From Lineus longissimus (Eukaryota; Nemertea; Pilidiophora; Heteronemertea; Lineidae), in contig NC_088325.1 of NCBI RefSeq assembly GCF_910592395.1, positions 618,001-682,000 on the forward strand: a stretch of 64,000 nucleotides of DNA. The letters are read 5' to 3'. Below are positions 53,991 through 64,000 of the stretch, piece after piece; the first letter of the stretch is position 1, and the number at the start of each line of letters is the position of its first letter. The position numbers and the translations under genes are program-made. The notes under the pieces were generated by a model. It ran no database searches and was not told where the DNA came from. It worked only from the letters and a program-made list of their open reading frames with translations.

Positions 53991-56595
53991 AGATATATAT
54001 ACATTTGTAACTCATCCGCAATGTGATTAGATTTGAACAGATTTGACTGACGTCATTTTAAAATCTTTGACGTCATCAAGACTTCTTCCCGCCAGGATCT
54101 TTATTTTATCTACACCACAGTTGCAATAACTTTTCGTCGAGACCCGAACATAATAAACTTAATTAGATATAGAGTCACACAATGCATGGGGGCCTGTGCG
54201 AGATTAACTCAATTCTTCTGACATCAAATGGCATATCCACTTATAGTGAAAATCCCCATCTTTAAATCCGTAAATAGCTCTTCACCAGACTGCTGGCTTA
54301 ATATCCTGTTTTTATCCTCGTAAAGGGCAGTTATAGGAATAGGACCAACACAATCATGTTTCTCGAGTCTTTTTAAAACTTAATTCTGAAAATACTTGAT
54401 CGTGCTGAAGAAGAAGTGTCAGGGATTTACCTAAACGTATTTGAGTTGAAAATAGCGTGGTCGAGTGACAGTATCAATGCATGCCTAAAAGCTTATTTTA
54501 TTGAGTTATTTGGACTTCGTGTCGGGGATAAACGACAGGGTGTTCCTTGACCATCGAAAAGACAGGTCGCACACACAATTTTGTAAGCAACTAGTAAATA
54601 ATACAAGTTGTACAAATGGTAGATCATAGAAAATCTGATAGAAAGAAAGCGTGACCCTTCTCTGACCTAGTGGCAAGGGTGGTCACCATGGCCTGAGGTG
54701 TCAAAACAAGACGCCGTTACTAACGTAATACACTCGCGAAAATAAGGGATTTTGATGTTCAAAAGTACTTTCAGGGTTTTTCAGCCATTAGAAATATGCA
54801 CCCCTTAGACCTCTTTCAGGGAAATGATTTGAATCTTGACATGCTCAAAAACCTCCAGGTGGGTTTTTCATCTTTGGAAAACCGTTACGGGGTGCATATT
54901 TTTGTTGGCTGAAAAAACCTATAAAAGTTTTTCAAAACCTCAAAACCCCTTATTTTTAAGAGTGCATTAGATGATCACAGAAACTACTTATCCGTGACTT
55001 AACTTCAGCGTTATTTGGTGTTTTCCTCTCATTTTAGTTGAGGTATGATCATGATTAGTGCATAGTCAGTATCGTTAACTTGCTTTCCCTAACCAGGTGC
55101 CGTCTTGTTTTAAACACTTTCGGACATCCCGATGTACAGATGTCCCAGCAAAAAGCTATAAATGCGAAGTCAAAGCAAAGTCCATTAGACTTTGTACCTT
55201 ACTTGAAGGGTTAATGCTGTGCTAATTAAAGTTATGTTGATCGGCACAAAAACTACACCACCCAGGCATAGGCACTGGCAATGGTATGCAGCAAAAATAA
55301 AAACGCTGATGCCAACTATTCCGGTTGTTTAATGCGATGTCAGGTAGCACTTGCTTGTGCTTGTTCTGGCAGCCCCGGTTGCCACAGACGCATGTCTATT
55401 TATAGGTTGGCCTAGATGCGTTGTGACAGTTTGAAACGACTCGTTTATTGGCTAAATGCAGGCAGCAGTGGACCGTGTTTTTATTTTCTCAACTTCCGAC
55501 ATTTTGAAAATAATAGATCTCATACATCATAATACCCATTTGTGCATTTGCGTATTTTTCTATCGCGTGACGAATGAGATAAATATCCACTAACAAAATC
55601 AGCATGTCATCGTACATGTCCTTTTTAAAGCTAACGTCGTGCCGATGCCGACCCAACCGCCTTGCCAACGTAGTTGGCCCAAACGGGTCTGTACGAAAGC
55701 CCACAAGGCTCATTAAAAATTCACAATTCGACAACAACCTTGGTCTGATACGTTTGATGCATTCTTATTGGAAAATGACTCAGTCTTTGAAATGCAACTT
55801 AACGGTTCAATATCAAAGGCGAGGTTTCATATCGAATTTTGAAATTTGCATGAACCTTCTGGGTTGCATATGTAGCCGATTAACCTCTCGTGACGTCATT
55901 TTTTACCGAATTGACGTAGGAACGAAGGAATCTAATATGCGCCATTCGAGAGATGAGCGATCGCTCCGCTAACACTCTCACGATAACGATAACACTTTTT
56001 TAACGTTATTGTATGAAATAACGTATTTCAGGTTAGGAAAACGAACGCTATTTCACCGCTAACGTTATTTTTTCCAATTGTGACTGCGTCAAACACAATC
56101 AACAAAAAGGAACCTTCTTTTCGAGTATGTTTTATTGATGTTACACCAGAGTCTTTCAAACAATTATTCGAAAGACGAGACGGTTGATCGACCACTACTT
56201 TACATATACTAACAAAGCCACATGTTGACCGAGATAGTATATGCTCTAACAATAGGGCGAACAAACACAAAGGATCGTAGATACCTACAACAAACTTGGT
56301 ATAATGGGGTCTAATGTTTGGGTGGACCAAACATGTTCATAAAATACTTAAGAAACATATACTCTAAAGTCCAATGTGTCTCTGAGTGGTGTAAATGTCA
56401 TCATACACGCGTGCAGGTCGGTCAATATGTCGATAGGCTGATCTCAATGCTTTATCTCTCCAAGCTAATACACGAACCGTAGTATATCTTTGGTGACCCA
56501 ATCAGTTCTTAGTCAAGAGATCCATAATACACAGAAAATCGTTAGGAACAAAACCTAGCTACTGACTAGAATTGCAATCCAGTGAATTGAAGAAG
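53991..56595. other. no supported gene; repeat at 54744-54965
   Basis: The block at 54744-54965 has inverted halves (GGGTTTTTCAGCCATTAG / GGCTGAAAAAACC, and ATATGCACCCC / GGGGTGCATAT) and relates to 24340-24600. The open frames at 55.5-56.0 kb have no recognised motif. Confidence 0.5.
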
Positions 56596-56764
56596 CCGGT
56601 GTGGCGGGGATAGTAGTCCTAGGGCTGATAGTCCGTGTAACAATAGCCCGCATTGCAAATGTTTTGGTTAGGGTTAGCGGTACAATAGATCATGCTGCTT
56701 AATTGGTCAAATACAATGTTACCGGACTATGACTCCAGGGGGACTATATCCGCTGTCACACCGG
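56596..56764. mobile_element. 169-bp MITE with CCGGTGTG ends
   Basis: Second copy of the element at 23946-24115, matching over its full length with only a few differences, starting CCGGTGTG and ending CACACCGG. Confidence 0.92.
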
Positions 56765-57044
56765 GCTAATGTTTCTTGAACTGCTGGCTAGTTTCAGTCC
56801 AAGTGTGTCCCTGTCATCTTGTAGAAGAGCACTTTGAGCTGGTCCTAGTCACTGGAACTGGGCCTCCTATGTGAATTGCCCCCGGTCCAGACACCGAAGG
56901 AACACACGGTAGATACAGTGGATAGTATAGCCTGATGCATTCATGACATACTTTCAGTCAACAGTCATTGAAATGCAAGCAGGCTGGTTACCGGGATCAC
57001 TAACTAGGTTGAGCACTGTGTATGATGTAGTACATCGATGAACC

Positions 57045-57051
57045 ATTTTAT
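57045..57051 (-). terminator. possible poly(A) signal
   Basis: Minus-strand CTATAAAATGG includes the TATAAA variant about 40 nt after the stop of the mitoregulin homologue. It is weak on its own; no canonical AATAAA was seen closer. Confidence 0.3.
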
Positions 57052-57088
57052 AGTGTTTCTCGGTCAAAATCTCGAGTCAAATCGGTTC

Positions 57089-57259
57089 TTACATCGCCTC
57101 GACCTTCTTTTGTGCAGCCATATATTCCTTCGCTAATCGATCCCGCTTGCCCTTGCCGAATCTGAGCCGTAATCCGTACAGTTTATATCCGACAAACACG
57201 CCGGCAGCAAAGCTGAGACCGGCGAGAACTATGGCCATGCGATCTGAAATCTTCGCCAT
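57089..57259 (-). CDS. MTLN: mitoregulin homologue (56-residue mitochondrial microprotein)
   Basis: An intronless 56-codon gene. The ATG at 57259-57257 has an excellent context (CAAAATGG) and is the first ATG in its frame; the longer frame upstream opens only at TTG. The protein runs MAKISDRMAIVLAGLSFAAG, VFVGYKLYGLRLRFGKGKRD, then a helix ending MAAQKKVEAM. Vertebrate mitoregulin is also 56 residues and has the same plan: MA..S.R start, one membrane helix with A.GV..G, a RLR.R basic patch, and a charged helix ending AA/AT-QKK. In vertebrates it sits in the inner mitochondrial membrane, binds cardiolipin, and supports respiratory supercomplexes and fatty-acid oxidation. The match is from memory. 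A longer paralogue lies 95 bp upstream on the same strand. Confidence 0.82.
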   Translation of the reverse strand: MAKISDRMAIVLAGLSFAAGVFVGYKLYGLRLRFGKGKRDRLAKEYMAAQKKVEAM

Positions 57260-57354
57260 TTTGATCGCAGTGCCAGGAAGCAGTCGGAGGTGGAATGTGC
57301 GGGAACGACGGTTTTGTTTAAAACGTGCACTTGTGGTCAATATGGTGGAAAGCG

Positions 57355-57600
57355 TTATATGGCATACATCCCAATATCCATTGATTCGAGTTTTTTCTCC
57401 GAGTTTTCGAGTTCGTTCTTTAGCCAGTCTCGTTTGTTCTTCTCCATGCCGTAGTGAAGTCCCCTCTTCGATTTGTCCAGCTCGCGACCACCGAGTCTGT
57501 ATCCCAATGCAACACCTAGGCCTGCCCCGACCAGAAACCCTATTCCAAATATGACCACTGCGGTTGATACTTTTCCGTCCACCTCTGAAGGATTCGCCAT
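57355..57600 (-). CDS. mitoregulin paralogue, 81-residue microprotein
   Basis: An intronless 81-codon gene, ATG at 57600-57598 in a strong context (AACATGG), TAA at 57357-57355. It has a short polar start (MANPSEVDGK), a Gly-rich membrane helix (VVIFGIGFLVGAGLGVALGY), a basic segment (RLGG..DKSKRG), then KNKRDWLKNELENSEKKLES. That helix aligns with KRDRLAKEYMAAQKKVEAM of the gene next door. It is therefore a tandem duplicate of the mitoregulin homologue with about 15 extra residues between the membrane and the charged helix, plus a short extra tail. Both genes start ATGGCGAA. The location is probably mitochondrial too, by analogy. Whether the two genes share one transcript cannot be told. Confidence 0.7.
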   Translation of the reverse strand: MANPSEVDGKVSTAVVIFGIGFLVGAGLGVALGYRLGGRELDKSKRGLHYGMEKNKRDWLKNELENSEKKLESMDIGMYAI

Positions 57601-57650
57601 GTTTGTTTACAAGACTAAAATCTTTCAGAGTGGAATAGGCCCAGGCAGTT

Positions 57651-57657
57651 TTATACA
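57651..57657 (-). promoter_or_regulatory. TATA-box candidate for the microprotein pair
   Basis: Minus-strand GTATAAAACTGCC lies about 50 nt before the ATG of the 81-residue gene. This would place a start site near 57625 and give a leader of about 25 nt. No similar box lies in the 95 bp between the two genes. Confidence 0.4.
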
Positions 57658-59097
57658 GAACATCGATCCTTGCACAGGCCTTACGTGGTCAGTGTTCATT
57701 ATCCCCTAGGATTGACACAGTAGCGTGAGTCAAGCTTTTGTATGCAGTCAGTGGACCTCGCTAAGCATGCTTTGTCCACTTTATGCATTACAATTGTATG
57801 TACACCTCATGGAACGACTTCTTGTAATAAGCAAGTCATGCTGAACGTTTCCATTTCAGGGGACTTCGTGTTGACACACTGGTGAAACAGGAACAGTGTC
57901 ACCTGGGAATAAATCATGCGCTGCAGTTCAATGGCCGATAAAAGCGCATGGATAACCTTGGTGATAACAAGTATAGATTAATCCACACTTGGTAATAAAC
58001 ATGAGAAGACAATGTGTCAACGCTATTTAGCAGGGTTGAGAGGCTGGTGTCGAAATGACCTACTTGAATCTTACCGGTATGTCTAACAGGTCAATGTGAA
58101 CAGTGAAAGGAGTGTGCCAATGGTGACAGATGACATCAGCAGTAACAGACCCGAGAATTCTTGCAACAAGCAACCGACATTTAAACTAGGAGTGTGCGGA
58201 AATGCCTATCAGATCGGTACTAGAAAGTGACCTATGTTCCACCGGATGCACATTGCAATCAACACAGACAGAAGTTAATGATGAGGTTAGGTGAGGGTGT
58301 CCCTATGGCCTGTCCCGGACGCGCCACGCGCCCCCAGGGAGATGGCGTGGCCAAGAGCCATCTGTCATCTCTAATCAAGGACTGGTTTATCAAATTTCAA
58401 GACGGAGATAGTACTTGGCCGCGGTACTCCTGCGGTTGGCCGCACGAGAATGGACTGCATGGGTGTCGTTCACCAGCAACCTTGACCATCGAGAGGAGTC
58501 GCGCGCGATGGGCGCCTGAGAGATTCCAGTTAAATGCCCAAAGGTGGGATTCAACCTTGAGAACTTGTAGCACTGGAATAACTGGTTACTAAGGTATGCG
58601 TTTCTGTGATGAATGCTAATAGAGATGCACCCGGTGAGAAGACATTGAAGATAATCAACAACATGCCTGACCAAACATCAACATTTATACAAGGCAACAG
58701 GGAAATATGAAAACCATGTCAGTGGATATGTACCATAGTTAACCTAATACCATGACTCACATGTAGACCGAATACGTTCGGGGTCGGGGCATCAATGAAA
58801 TACCTCTAATTAATGGTTCATGATTCATCCCAACCTTCTCAAACGAATACTGAAACAGTTGAAGCTGGCCTGTTCTTCTCTCGAAAAATTGATTTGATTT
58901 TTGAACAAATCTTGGACTTGGACTTAAGAAAGTACTGAGTTAAACATTGGCAAAGAATTTGCCGTACGGTAGAATCTAGATAAGATACATGTATAACCAA
59001 AAAGGAAAGGACCAGCGATGAATTTTTGATATGACTTTGCCAAACAAATGTGTGTTGTAAATACATATTTCATTCTGGTGACGTTCCACGGCAAAAA
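57658..59097. other. no supported gene
   Basis: A 121-codon frame at 58227-58592 and an opposite 94-codon frame overlap and have no recognised motif or splice support. Confidence 0.35.
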
Positions 59098-59169
59098 GGG
59101 CTCGTCCGGGAATCGAACCCGGGACCTCTCGCACCCGAAGCGAGAATCATACCTCTAGACCAACGAGCC
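59098..59169 (-). tRNA. tRNA-Pro (anticodon CGG)
   Basis: A 72-nt gene: GGCTCGTTGGTCTAGAGGTA at the 5' end, anticodon arm CTCGC-TTCGGGT-GCGAG (CGG, reads CCG), T arm CCGGGTTCGAATCCCGG, acceptor closing with CGAGCC and discriminator C. The A box (TTGGTCTAGAGG) and B box (GGTTCGAATCC) are intact, and TTTTT follows directly as a Pol III terminator. It differs by one base from the copy at 60187-60258, and about 100 bp of 5' flank are also similar (GCGTTTCAGCTTGCTG), so the two are a local duplication. Confidence 0.98.
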
Positions 59170-60186
59170 TTGGATGACTGAGATCGTATGGTTCATGGAT
59201 TGATGGGTGTGGTTGCGTTTCAGCTTGCTGTCATTGACAGCTGATACGACGGTCGCGTCGATGGACATTGTCTCATTAAGCATGTCAGGTTGCACGGTCC
59301 CCGATGAGCTTGTGGGGAGGTTCTGTTCTTATTGATATTTCATCTCAGTCTGTTTAGATTAACTCTCTTGAACTTTGCAGGCGTGAGCCCCCAAACCCAC
59401 GCAATGAGAGTGATTAAGCTCAGCAAACACTACGACGGGAACTGCAACAGCAATGGATCTGAAAGTACAATGTATTGTGACCTGTCCCTGCTGTCATTGT
59501 AGCTAGACATTTCAACATTTTCCTGATCCTTTGTTCTACCATTGTCTTGAGCAAGGATTAGCAAACACGGAATTGAACGAGTCGAAGGAAAATGCTCAAC
59601 CTGAGTGGCTGTGGACAGCGTCTTGTCGAGGCCATCATTGGCTCTCTCACTCGGTTTGGACTATTTCTATTTTCGCTAATCCATTGTCTATAAGGTTCAG
59701 CAAAATGCTCAACCTCGTTAGGACCAGTTTCATATTGCGGCCATGAGGAGTTCATGCGGGGTCGTGACGACCAAGTGGCGCCGAGCTGACTCATGCCATT
59801 ACGACCTTCCTGTCATCGTCCCAGTGGAGAAACGAGTTCATTGTTTTATTAGTGCATCCCGAAGACGAGTGATTTAATAACCCGAATAATTCTACATTGA
59901 CTCTGATCTGCTTCTCATATTTTGGCGGTAGTATATCAAATACTAGGCACGTTTCGCAACCCTTACGAGCAACGAAGAATGATCAGCGATGTGGTGTCAT
60001 TGAGTCATGTTTTTATTCATCTATGTGACACTCAAAGGTCATCTTTTAAACCTTTGAGGTTATATAAGGAATCGAGGAAATTGGAAAAAAACACGTCGAT
60101 TCAATGCATCATCATGCTTCATACTTCATCATTTGCAGCCCTCACATAAAAATGCAGCCACGGTGTGATAAAAACAACATTAAAAA

Positions 60187-60258
60187 GGGCTCGTCCGGGA
60201 ATCGAACCCGGGGCCTCTCGCACCCGAAGCGAGAATCATACCTCTAGACCAACGAGCC
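60187..60258 (-). tRNA. tRNA-Pro (anticodon CGG)
   Basis: Duplicate of the gene at 59098-59169, same orientation and length, with the same anticodon arm and acceptor stem. The single difference is beside the T arm (GAGGCCCCGG in place of GAGGTCCCGG). TTTTT terminator directly downstream. Confidence 0.98.
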
Positions 60259-61454
60259 ATGGATGTTTGAGATGGCCTGGCTTATGCATTGTTTGGTATG
60301 GCGCTGCGTTTCAGCTTGCTGCCATCAAATGACTGTGACAGCTGTTATGACGGACAGTGGCGACACAGGAATAAGACAGAGTAATCACATCCTCCAACGT
60401 TATTCCTTTAAAGATGCCTCATTCGAGGACGCGAAAAATTCAATCCAACCGGGGGCCTACAGCCATCGGATCAATCCTGATTCCCTGTACCAAAGTAAAC
60501 AAACTGACATTTGGAATACCACAGCGGTTGCGGAGTTTTCAGGAAGAAAACTATTACTGGACTGAAAAGCGCTGATTAAACAATCAATATGTAGACGACG
60601 AATGACAATAGAGGGGCTCTGTCCTCCGGCGCAAGTCACGTCAACCCCCTCTCCGCGGTTCAACCCCCTGCCACCCCTCCTAGACCCAAGCTAGCTACAC
60701 CCATGCCAAGGGCCAGAAACTCGTTCTTGAAACTGTGGACAACCGCTTGCATCTTGGAGGTTCTATAAAACCTCCTTGCGCGCATGAATCGAATCAGTTG
60801 TTTCCATTCATCATCTGCCGATGAAACCACAGGATATAAGACCAAGTCGACCGATTGCGAACCAGTCTATCACAAGACTTCCTCGTCCATCTTTACAGTC
60901 GATATAGCAGGACTGATGCGTTCAGTGCGATATCACTCTGTAGAACGAACAATATTGGATGATCGGAATAAGATTGGATGATAAGCTCTTCCAAGCTTAA
61001 AGGCATCTGTCAGGGACAAATGCAATATCATCAGGCACCAAATCGTATTGATCTGGGGGGGGGGGGGGGGTTCCGACATGGCATTGAACATGTTTTATAT
61101 TACCCTGTCTTCGACATTGCCCCCCCCCCCCCACACACACACACAGAAGTAATGTGTAATATGAATAAGAAATACTGACAGTCGGCTTCATAAGTAAATG
61201 TCACAGTCCTTTTGGGCCGCTGTACGAGAATTACAGATCGGACTGACTTTTTCCAAGTTAGGATCATCTTCAATTTAATTTTGGGACCCAACACAATTCG
61301 CGTACAACTTCGAAGTAAGGTATCTAATTGAAAAAATCTATGAAAATAATTGAAAAATAAAAGATCAGGCCATTTCTTCGGTTCTACTAGCAGACGCGCT
61401 TTCATGAAACAGGTCAACTATAATCTTATAGAAAGATGAAATATTAAAAAAATG
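60259..61454. other. tRNA flank; G and C tracts, no gene
   Basis: A G run of about 17 at 61038-61054 and a C run of about 14 followed by (CA)n at 61121-61143 lie on the same strand some 65 bp apart and could pair. Open frames around 60.3-60.9 kb have no recognised motif. Confidence 0.5.
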
Positions 61455-61542
61455 TCTCTCCGACCGGATTCGAACCAGTGACCTAAGGATGGCCAGCTTT
61501 ACCCACTACAGTCCTCCGCTCTACCAACTGAGCTACAGAGAG
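61455..61542 (-). tRNA. tRNA-Tyr (anticodon GUA) with 15-nt intron
   Basis: The 88-nt gene starts CTCTCTGTAGCTCAGTTGGT; the anticodon loop is CTGTAG followed by an intron at 61491-61505 (TGGGTAAAGCTGGCC) and then ATCCTTAGG. The T arm is CACTGGTTCGAATCCGGTCG, and the acceptor closes CGGAGAG with discriminator A. The intron one base after the anticodon is the standard place in eukaryotic tRNA-Tyr genes. A run of seven T just downstream would terminate Pol III. Confidence 0.98.
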
Positions 61543-61740
61543 TTTGTTAGCAATCCCAGTGGAAAAGACCAGACCATTCACTGAATTTATCGCGCTGACA
61601 AAAATTGATTAATTGATACATATTTTAAAATAAAGAATCAGGTTTGTAAATTTTAACCCAGATTTTCAATCTCAAACATCGCATTATCTCATGGTTTCAG
61701 AAATAAAAGAATCTTTGGTACGAGTAAACAAAAAAAAGTT

Positions 61741-61828
61741 TCTCTCCGACCGGATTCGAACCAGTGACCTAAGGATGGCAAGCTTTTCCCACTACAGTCC
61801 TCCGCTCTACCAACTGAGCTACAGAGAG
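61741..61828 (-). tRNA. tRNA-Tyr (anticodon GUA) with 15-nt intron
   Basis: Identical in the mature parts to the gene at 61455-61542. The intron (61777-61791, TGGGAAAAGCTTGCC) differs at two positions. A run of eight T downstream acts as terminator. The 5' flanks share GTGGAAAAG and GAGCATTGACTAAT-like phrases, so the pair arose by local duplication, and exon identity with intron divergence shows selection or conversion on the mature tRNA. Confidence 0.98.
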
Positions 61829-62049
61829 ATCGATGAGAAAGACTTGTGGAAAAGCCACGAGCATTGACTAATCATGTCGAGTTAATACATATTAATAACT
61901 TAAATATGAAAATAAAATATCAGGATTTTCTTTTAATATACTCTTACTTGAAGGACACATAGTCTCAAGTTTAATAATTAAACTGTCTTGGTACACCGAA
62001 GAATTGTTTCTCACAGAAGCTGATAGCAGTGTTGTTCGCGATGAACAAG

Positions 62050-62930
62050 TGTTATCAGGAACCAATGGTGAACCTCTTGAAGCACCCTTCACTCGTCCTG
62101 AGCCTCAGTGCACCAACGACCGAGTGCGAGTATGGGAGTATACGACTGACTCTGGTATTCGAGGATACGCTTCAATTGGACTGCGCCGTTGGGTGCCGTT
62201 CATGGTACATGTATACAGAGCAAAGCACCTCGAAATTCTATACCGATGTCGAATCACATCAACGTCTGATACGGTCCGAATAGAGGCCAATCCGACCAAG
62301 ACTCTCAAAAACGAAGAGATAATCAAGGTAACAGATTTGAGTAATCGTAGCAATGAACCAGACTCCGGTAGCAGACGCAACAGTATCACCAAGGATAAAC
62401 CTCTTGAAGATAAACTCACCACGATTGCACTATTGGATGCCGTTCGTGGTCTAAGCATAGCCAATTACCACATCATTCTGGACCATTGTCTAGTCACACC
62501 AACGTCAACAACAGTCTGGAAAGAGACCAATCACAACCAAACACTTCATCTCGTGATCAAGAGCAAATAGAAAATCGAGGGAACAGATTGTAGTTATCTC
62601 GACAAGGAACCAGATTCAACAAGATCCAAGGACAAAGCACTTGAAGAGCACTTCACGAAGATTGTATCATCGGTACTCCCGATACATCCCAATTCAATCG
62701 GAACCATGCATTCGTCGGTACCTTCTCCAATACACCAATACCACTCAGATGTCTTATAGGTGAAGAGTCGATTTCATTTCAGTTCCATGATCTTGCGCCA
62801 ATTGCCAAGTGCCAGACGCGGTTACATTCACGAGGGCGATCAGCATGGTGTCCGGATATTGAGCAGCGCTCACGATCCAAGGACGAACCTCTTGAAGATC
62901 ACTTCAGTGGGATTGTACAATCGATACTGG
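62050..62930 (+). repeat. degenerate repeat array, about 240-335 bp spacing
   Basis: Four blocks share A.CCTCTTGAAGA.CACTTCA: at about 62068 (GAACCTCTTGAAGCACCCTT), 62396 (AAACCTCTTGAAGATAAACT), 62636 (AAAGCACTTGAAGAGCACTT) and 62888 (GAACCTCTTGAAGATCACTT). They are usually preceded by CAAGGA.AAA and followed by AGATTGTA and a GGTAC or GATAC phrase. The 188-codon frame at 62004-62570 covers two of them and may be a by-product. Confidence 0.55.
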
Positions 62931-63649
62931 ATGCTATCACAGTCTAGCTGATTCGGTCTTGGAATCGCCTTTGACTGTACTTTACCCAATTATTCCAAGG
63001 TTGGGTACTGCATCGACGACGAGACGAGTCGATTTTATCCGAAGGACGATCATCTTGCGCCAATTCTTTAAAAAGCTTGCTGGCATCTACTGGTTGTTTT
63101 TTTATGATTTTGAGGGATATCACCCTGGTGCACTTTTGCTAACATCTTTCTCTCGCAGCTTGGTTTTAGAACGGTTGACGCCAGTCCTTGCTTGTTTACG
63201 AAGGGCGAGGGCGAGGGTGACTGAACGACGTTCGAATCATACGTCAGAAGCTTACCTTTTCAAAGCAACGATATCTAATGGAACATTACGAGAAAACCTT
63301 TCGGATGAGTTATCCTACCCTCTGGTCCCCCACCTTATTTAGACTGCCCTGGATACATGCCGTCATCAATCAGGATGGATGGATGCAAGTCGAACAGATA
63401 AGAGTTTTTTCTTGATGAATAGTCCGACCGCAAAGTTAGACGGCACGACAAGAAATATCAGCTCTTATAAAACGCATCTGATGCCCAATTTGTAGTTTCC
63501 ATAACTAGCTATCAGATGCTGGGAATCATCCTTCAGGGAGACATAGAAGTCTTGCTCTGAGTTAATGTGGACAATTCGTATTCTGATGCGACTGTTTTGC
63601 CGCTATAACCTGCAGTAGAGTAGCCATGCAAATGGGTGGAGATGGTACT
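62931..63649. other. no supported gene
   Basis: A 127-codon frame at 62959-63342 shows no recognised motif. CGAAGGGCGAGGGCGAGGGT is a small local repeat. Confidence 0.35.
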
Positions 63650-64000
63650 GGACCGTGAGAACCTAGAATTTGGAAAACGAAGAACCCAGTTAACGTAGAA
63701 CTCGGGGAACATAGAACTCGGGGAAGATAGTACATGGGGAAAAGACTGAGGACCTGGGAACACAAAACCCGGGGAAAGCATCTCGGGTAGATAGTGGCAA
63801 GACAGAACCGGGGAAACATTATAATAGTACCTGATGAATGTGGAACCCGGGAAAAAGCACCCGGGGAATGTGTACCCGTGGGCAACATAGAACCAGGGAA
63901 CCGAGGAATAGAGAATCGGGGGAAAGCACCTTCAATAATCGGGAACATAGAACCACAGGGATAGTACCTGGGGAATATAGAACTAGGGGAACATGGTACC
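63650..64000. repeat. degenerate minisatellite running off the right edge
   Basis: Loose repeats of about 20-25 bp built on GGGGAACATAGAACCCGGGG with variants (GGGGAAGATAGTAC, GGGAAAGCACC) fill the last 350 bp. The open frame on the minus strand (FPRFSIPRFPG) is produced by it. Confidence 0.85.

Noticed and set aside
57260-57340. N-terminal extension of the mitoregulin homologue
   Set aside because: The extension would begin at TTG, has no ATG, and the internal ATG has a near-perfect context and gives the family length of 56.

Overview
This is a metazoan nuclear window, almost certainly from an invertebrate. The protein-coding signal is broken into short exons with GT/AG borders and matching phases. 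The tRNA-Tyr genes carry introns. The spaces between are packed with small inverted-repeat (MITE-like) elements, minisatellites, an L2-type LINE tail and a tRNA-derived SINE. No bacterial gene layout, operon or CRISPR is present. The species cannot be fixed from the sequence; a marine invertebrate such as a cephalochordate, another invertebrate deuterostome or a lophotrochozoan would fit.

Layout. (1) 0.7-8.2 kb, minus strand: most of the N-terminal half of a DEG/ENaC (ASIC/FaNaC-type) channel gene. Six consecutive coding exons can be joined in phase into 341 codons, running from the start codon through the His-Gly gating motif and TM1 into the extracellular domain. The rest lies off the left edge. 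Two exons, TM1 and a later extracellular exon, are present as tandem alternative copies of identical length, so the gene looks built for mutually exclusive splicing in two places. (2) 12.5-21.8 kb, minus: a chain of phase-1 exons from an unrecognised gene with a PPSY (WW-binding) motif; the start of one exon and its splice acceptor are tandemly repeated. (3) 27.9 kb, minus: one orphan candidate exon. (4) 31.3-33.9 kb, minus: an intact 527-residue gene whose N-terminal half resembles the dual-OB (DuOB) domain and whose C-terminal half is a degenerate Gly-Tyr-Pro repeat, with a spliced 5' leader. (5) 37.1 kb, plus: a signal-peptide exon with a good splice donor. (6) 38-57 kb: mostly repeats, including a SINE and an L2 LINE end at 53 kb. 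(7) 57.1-57.6 kb, minus: two adjacent tiny intronless genes. One is a convincing 56-residue mitoregulin (MTLN) homologue and the other an 81-residue paralogue of it. (8) 59.1-61.8 kb, minus: two tRNA-Pro(CGG) and two intron-containing tRNA-Tyr(GUA) genes, each pair a local duplication. (9) 62-64 kb: degenerate tandem repeats.

The genes do not form a pathway. The most interesting items are the double mutually-exclusive-exon design of the channel gene, the apparently non-vertebrate mitoregulin pair, and the DuOB-like protein. At least eight short repeat families recur inside the window, often with both inverted ends intact. All exon joins were worked out by hand from splice motifs, phase and protein similarity recalled from memory; none has transcript or database support here.
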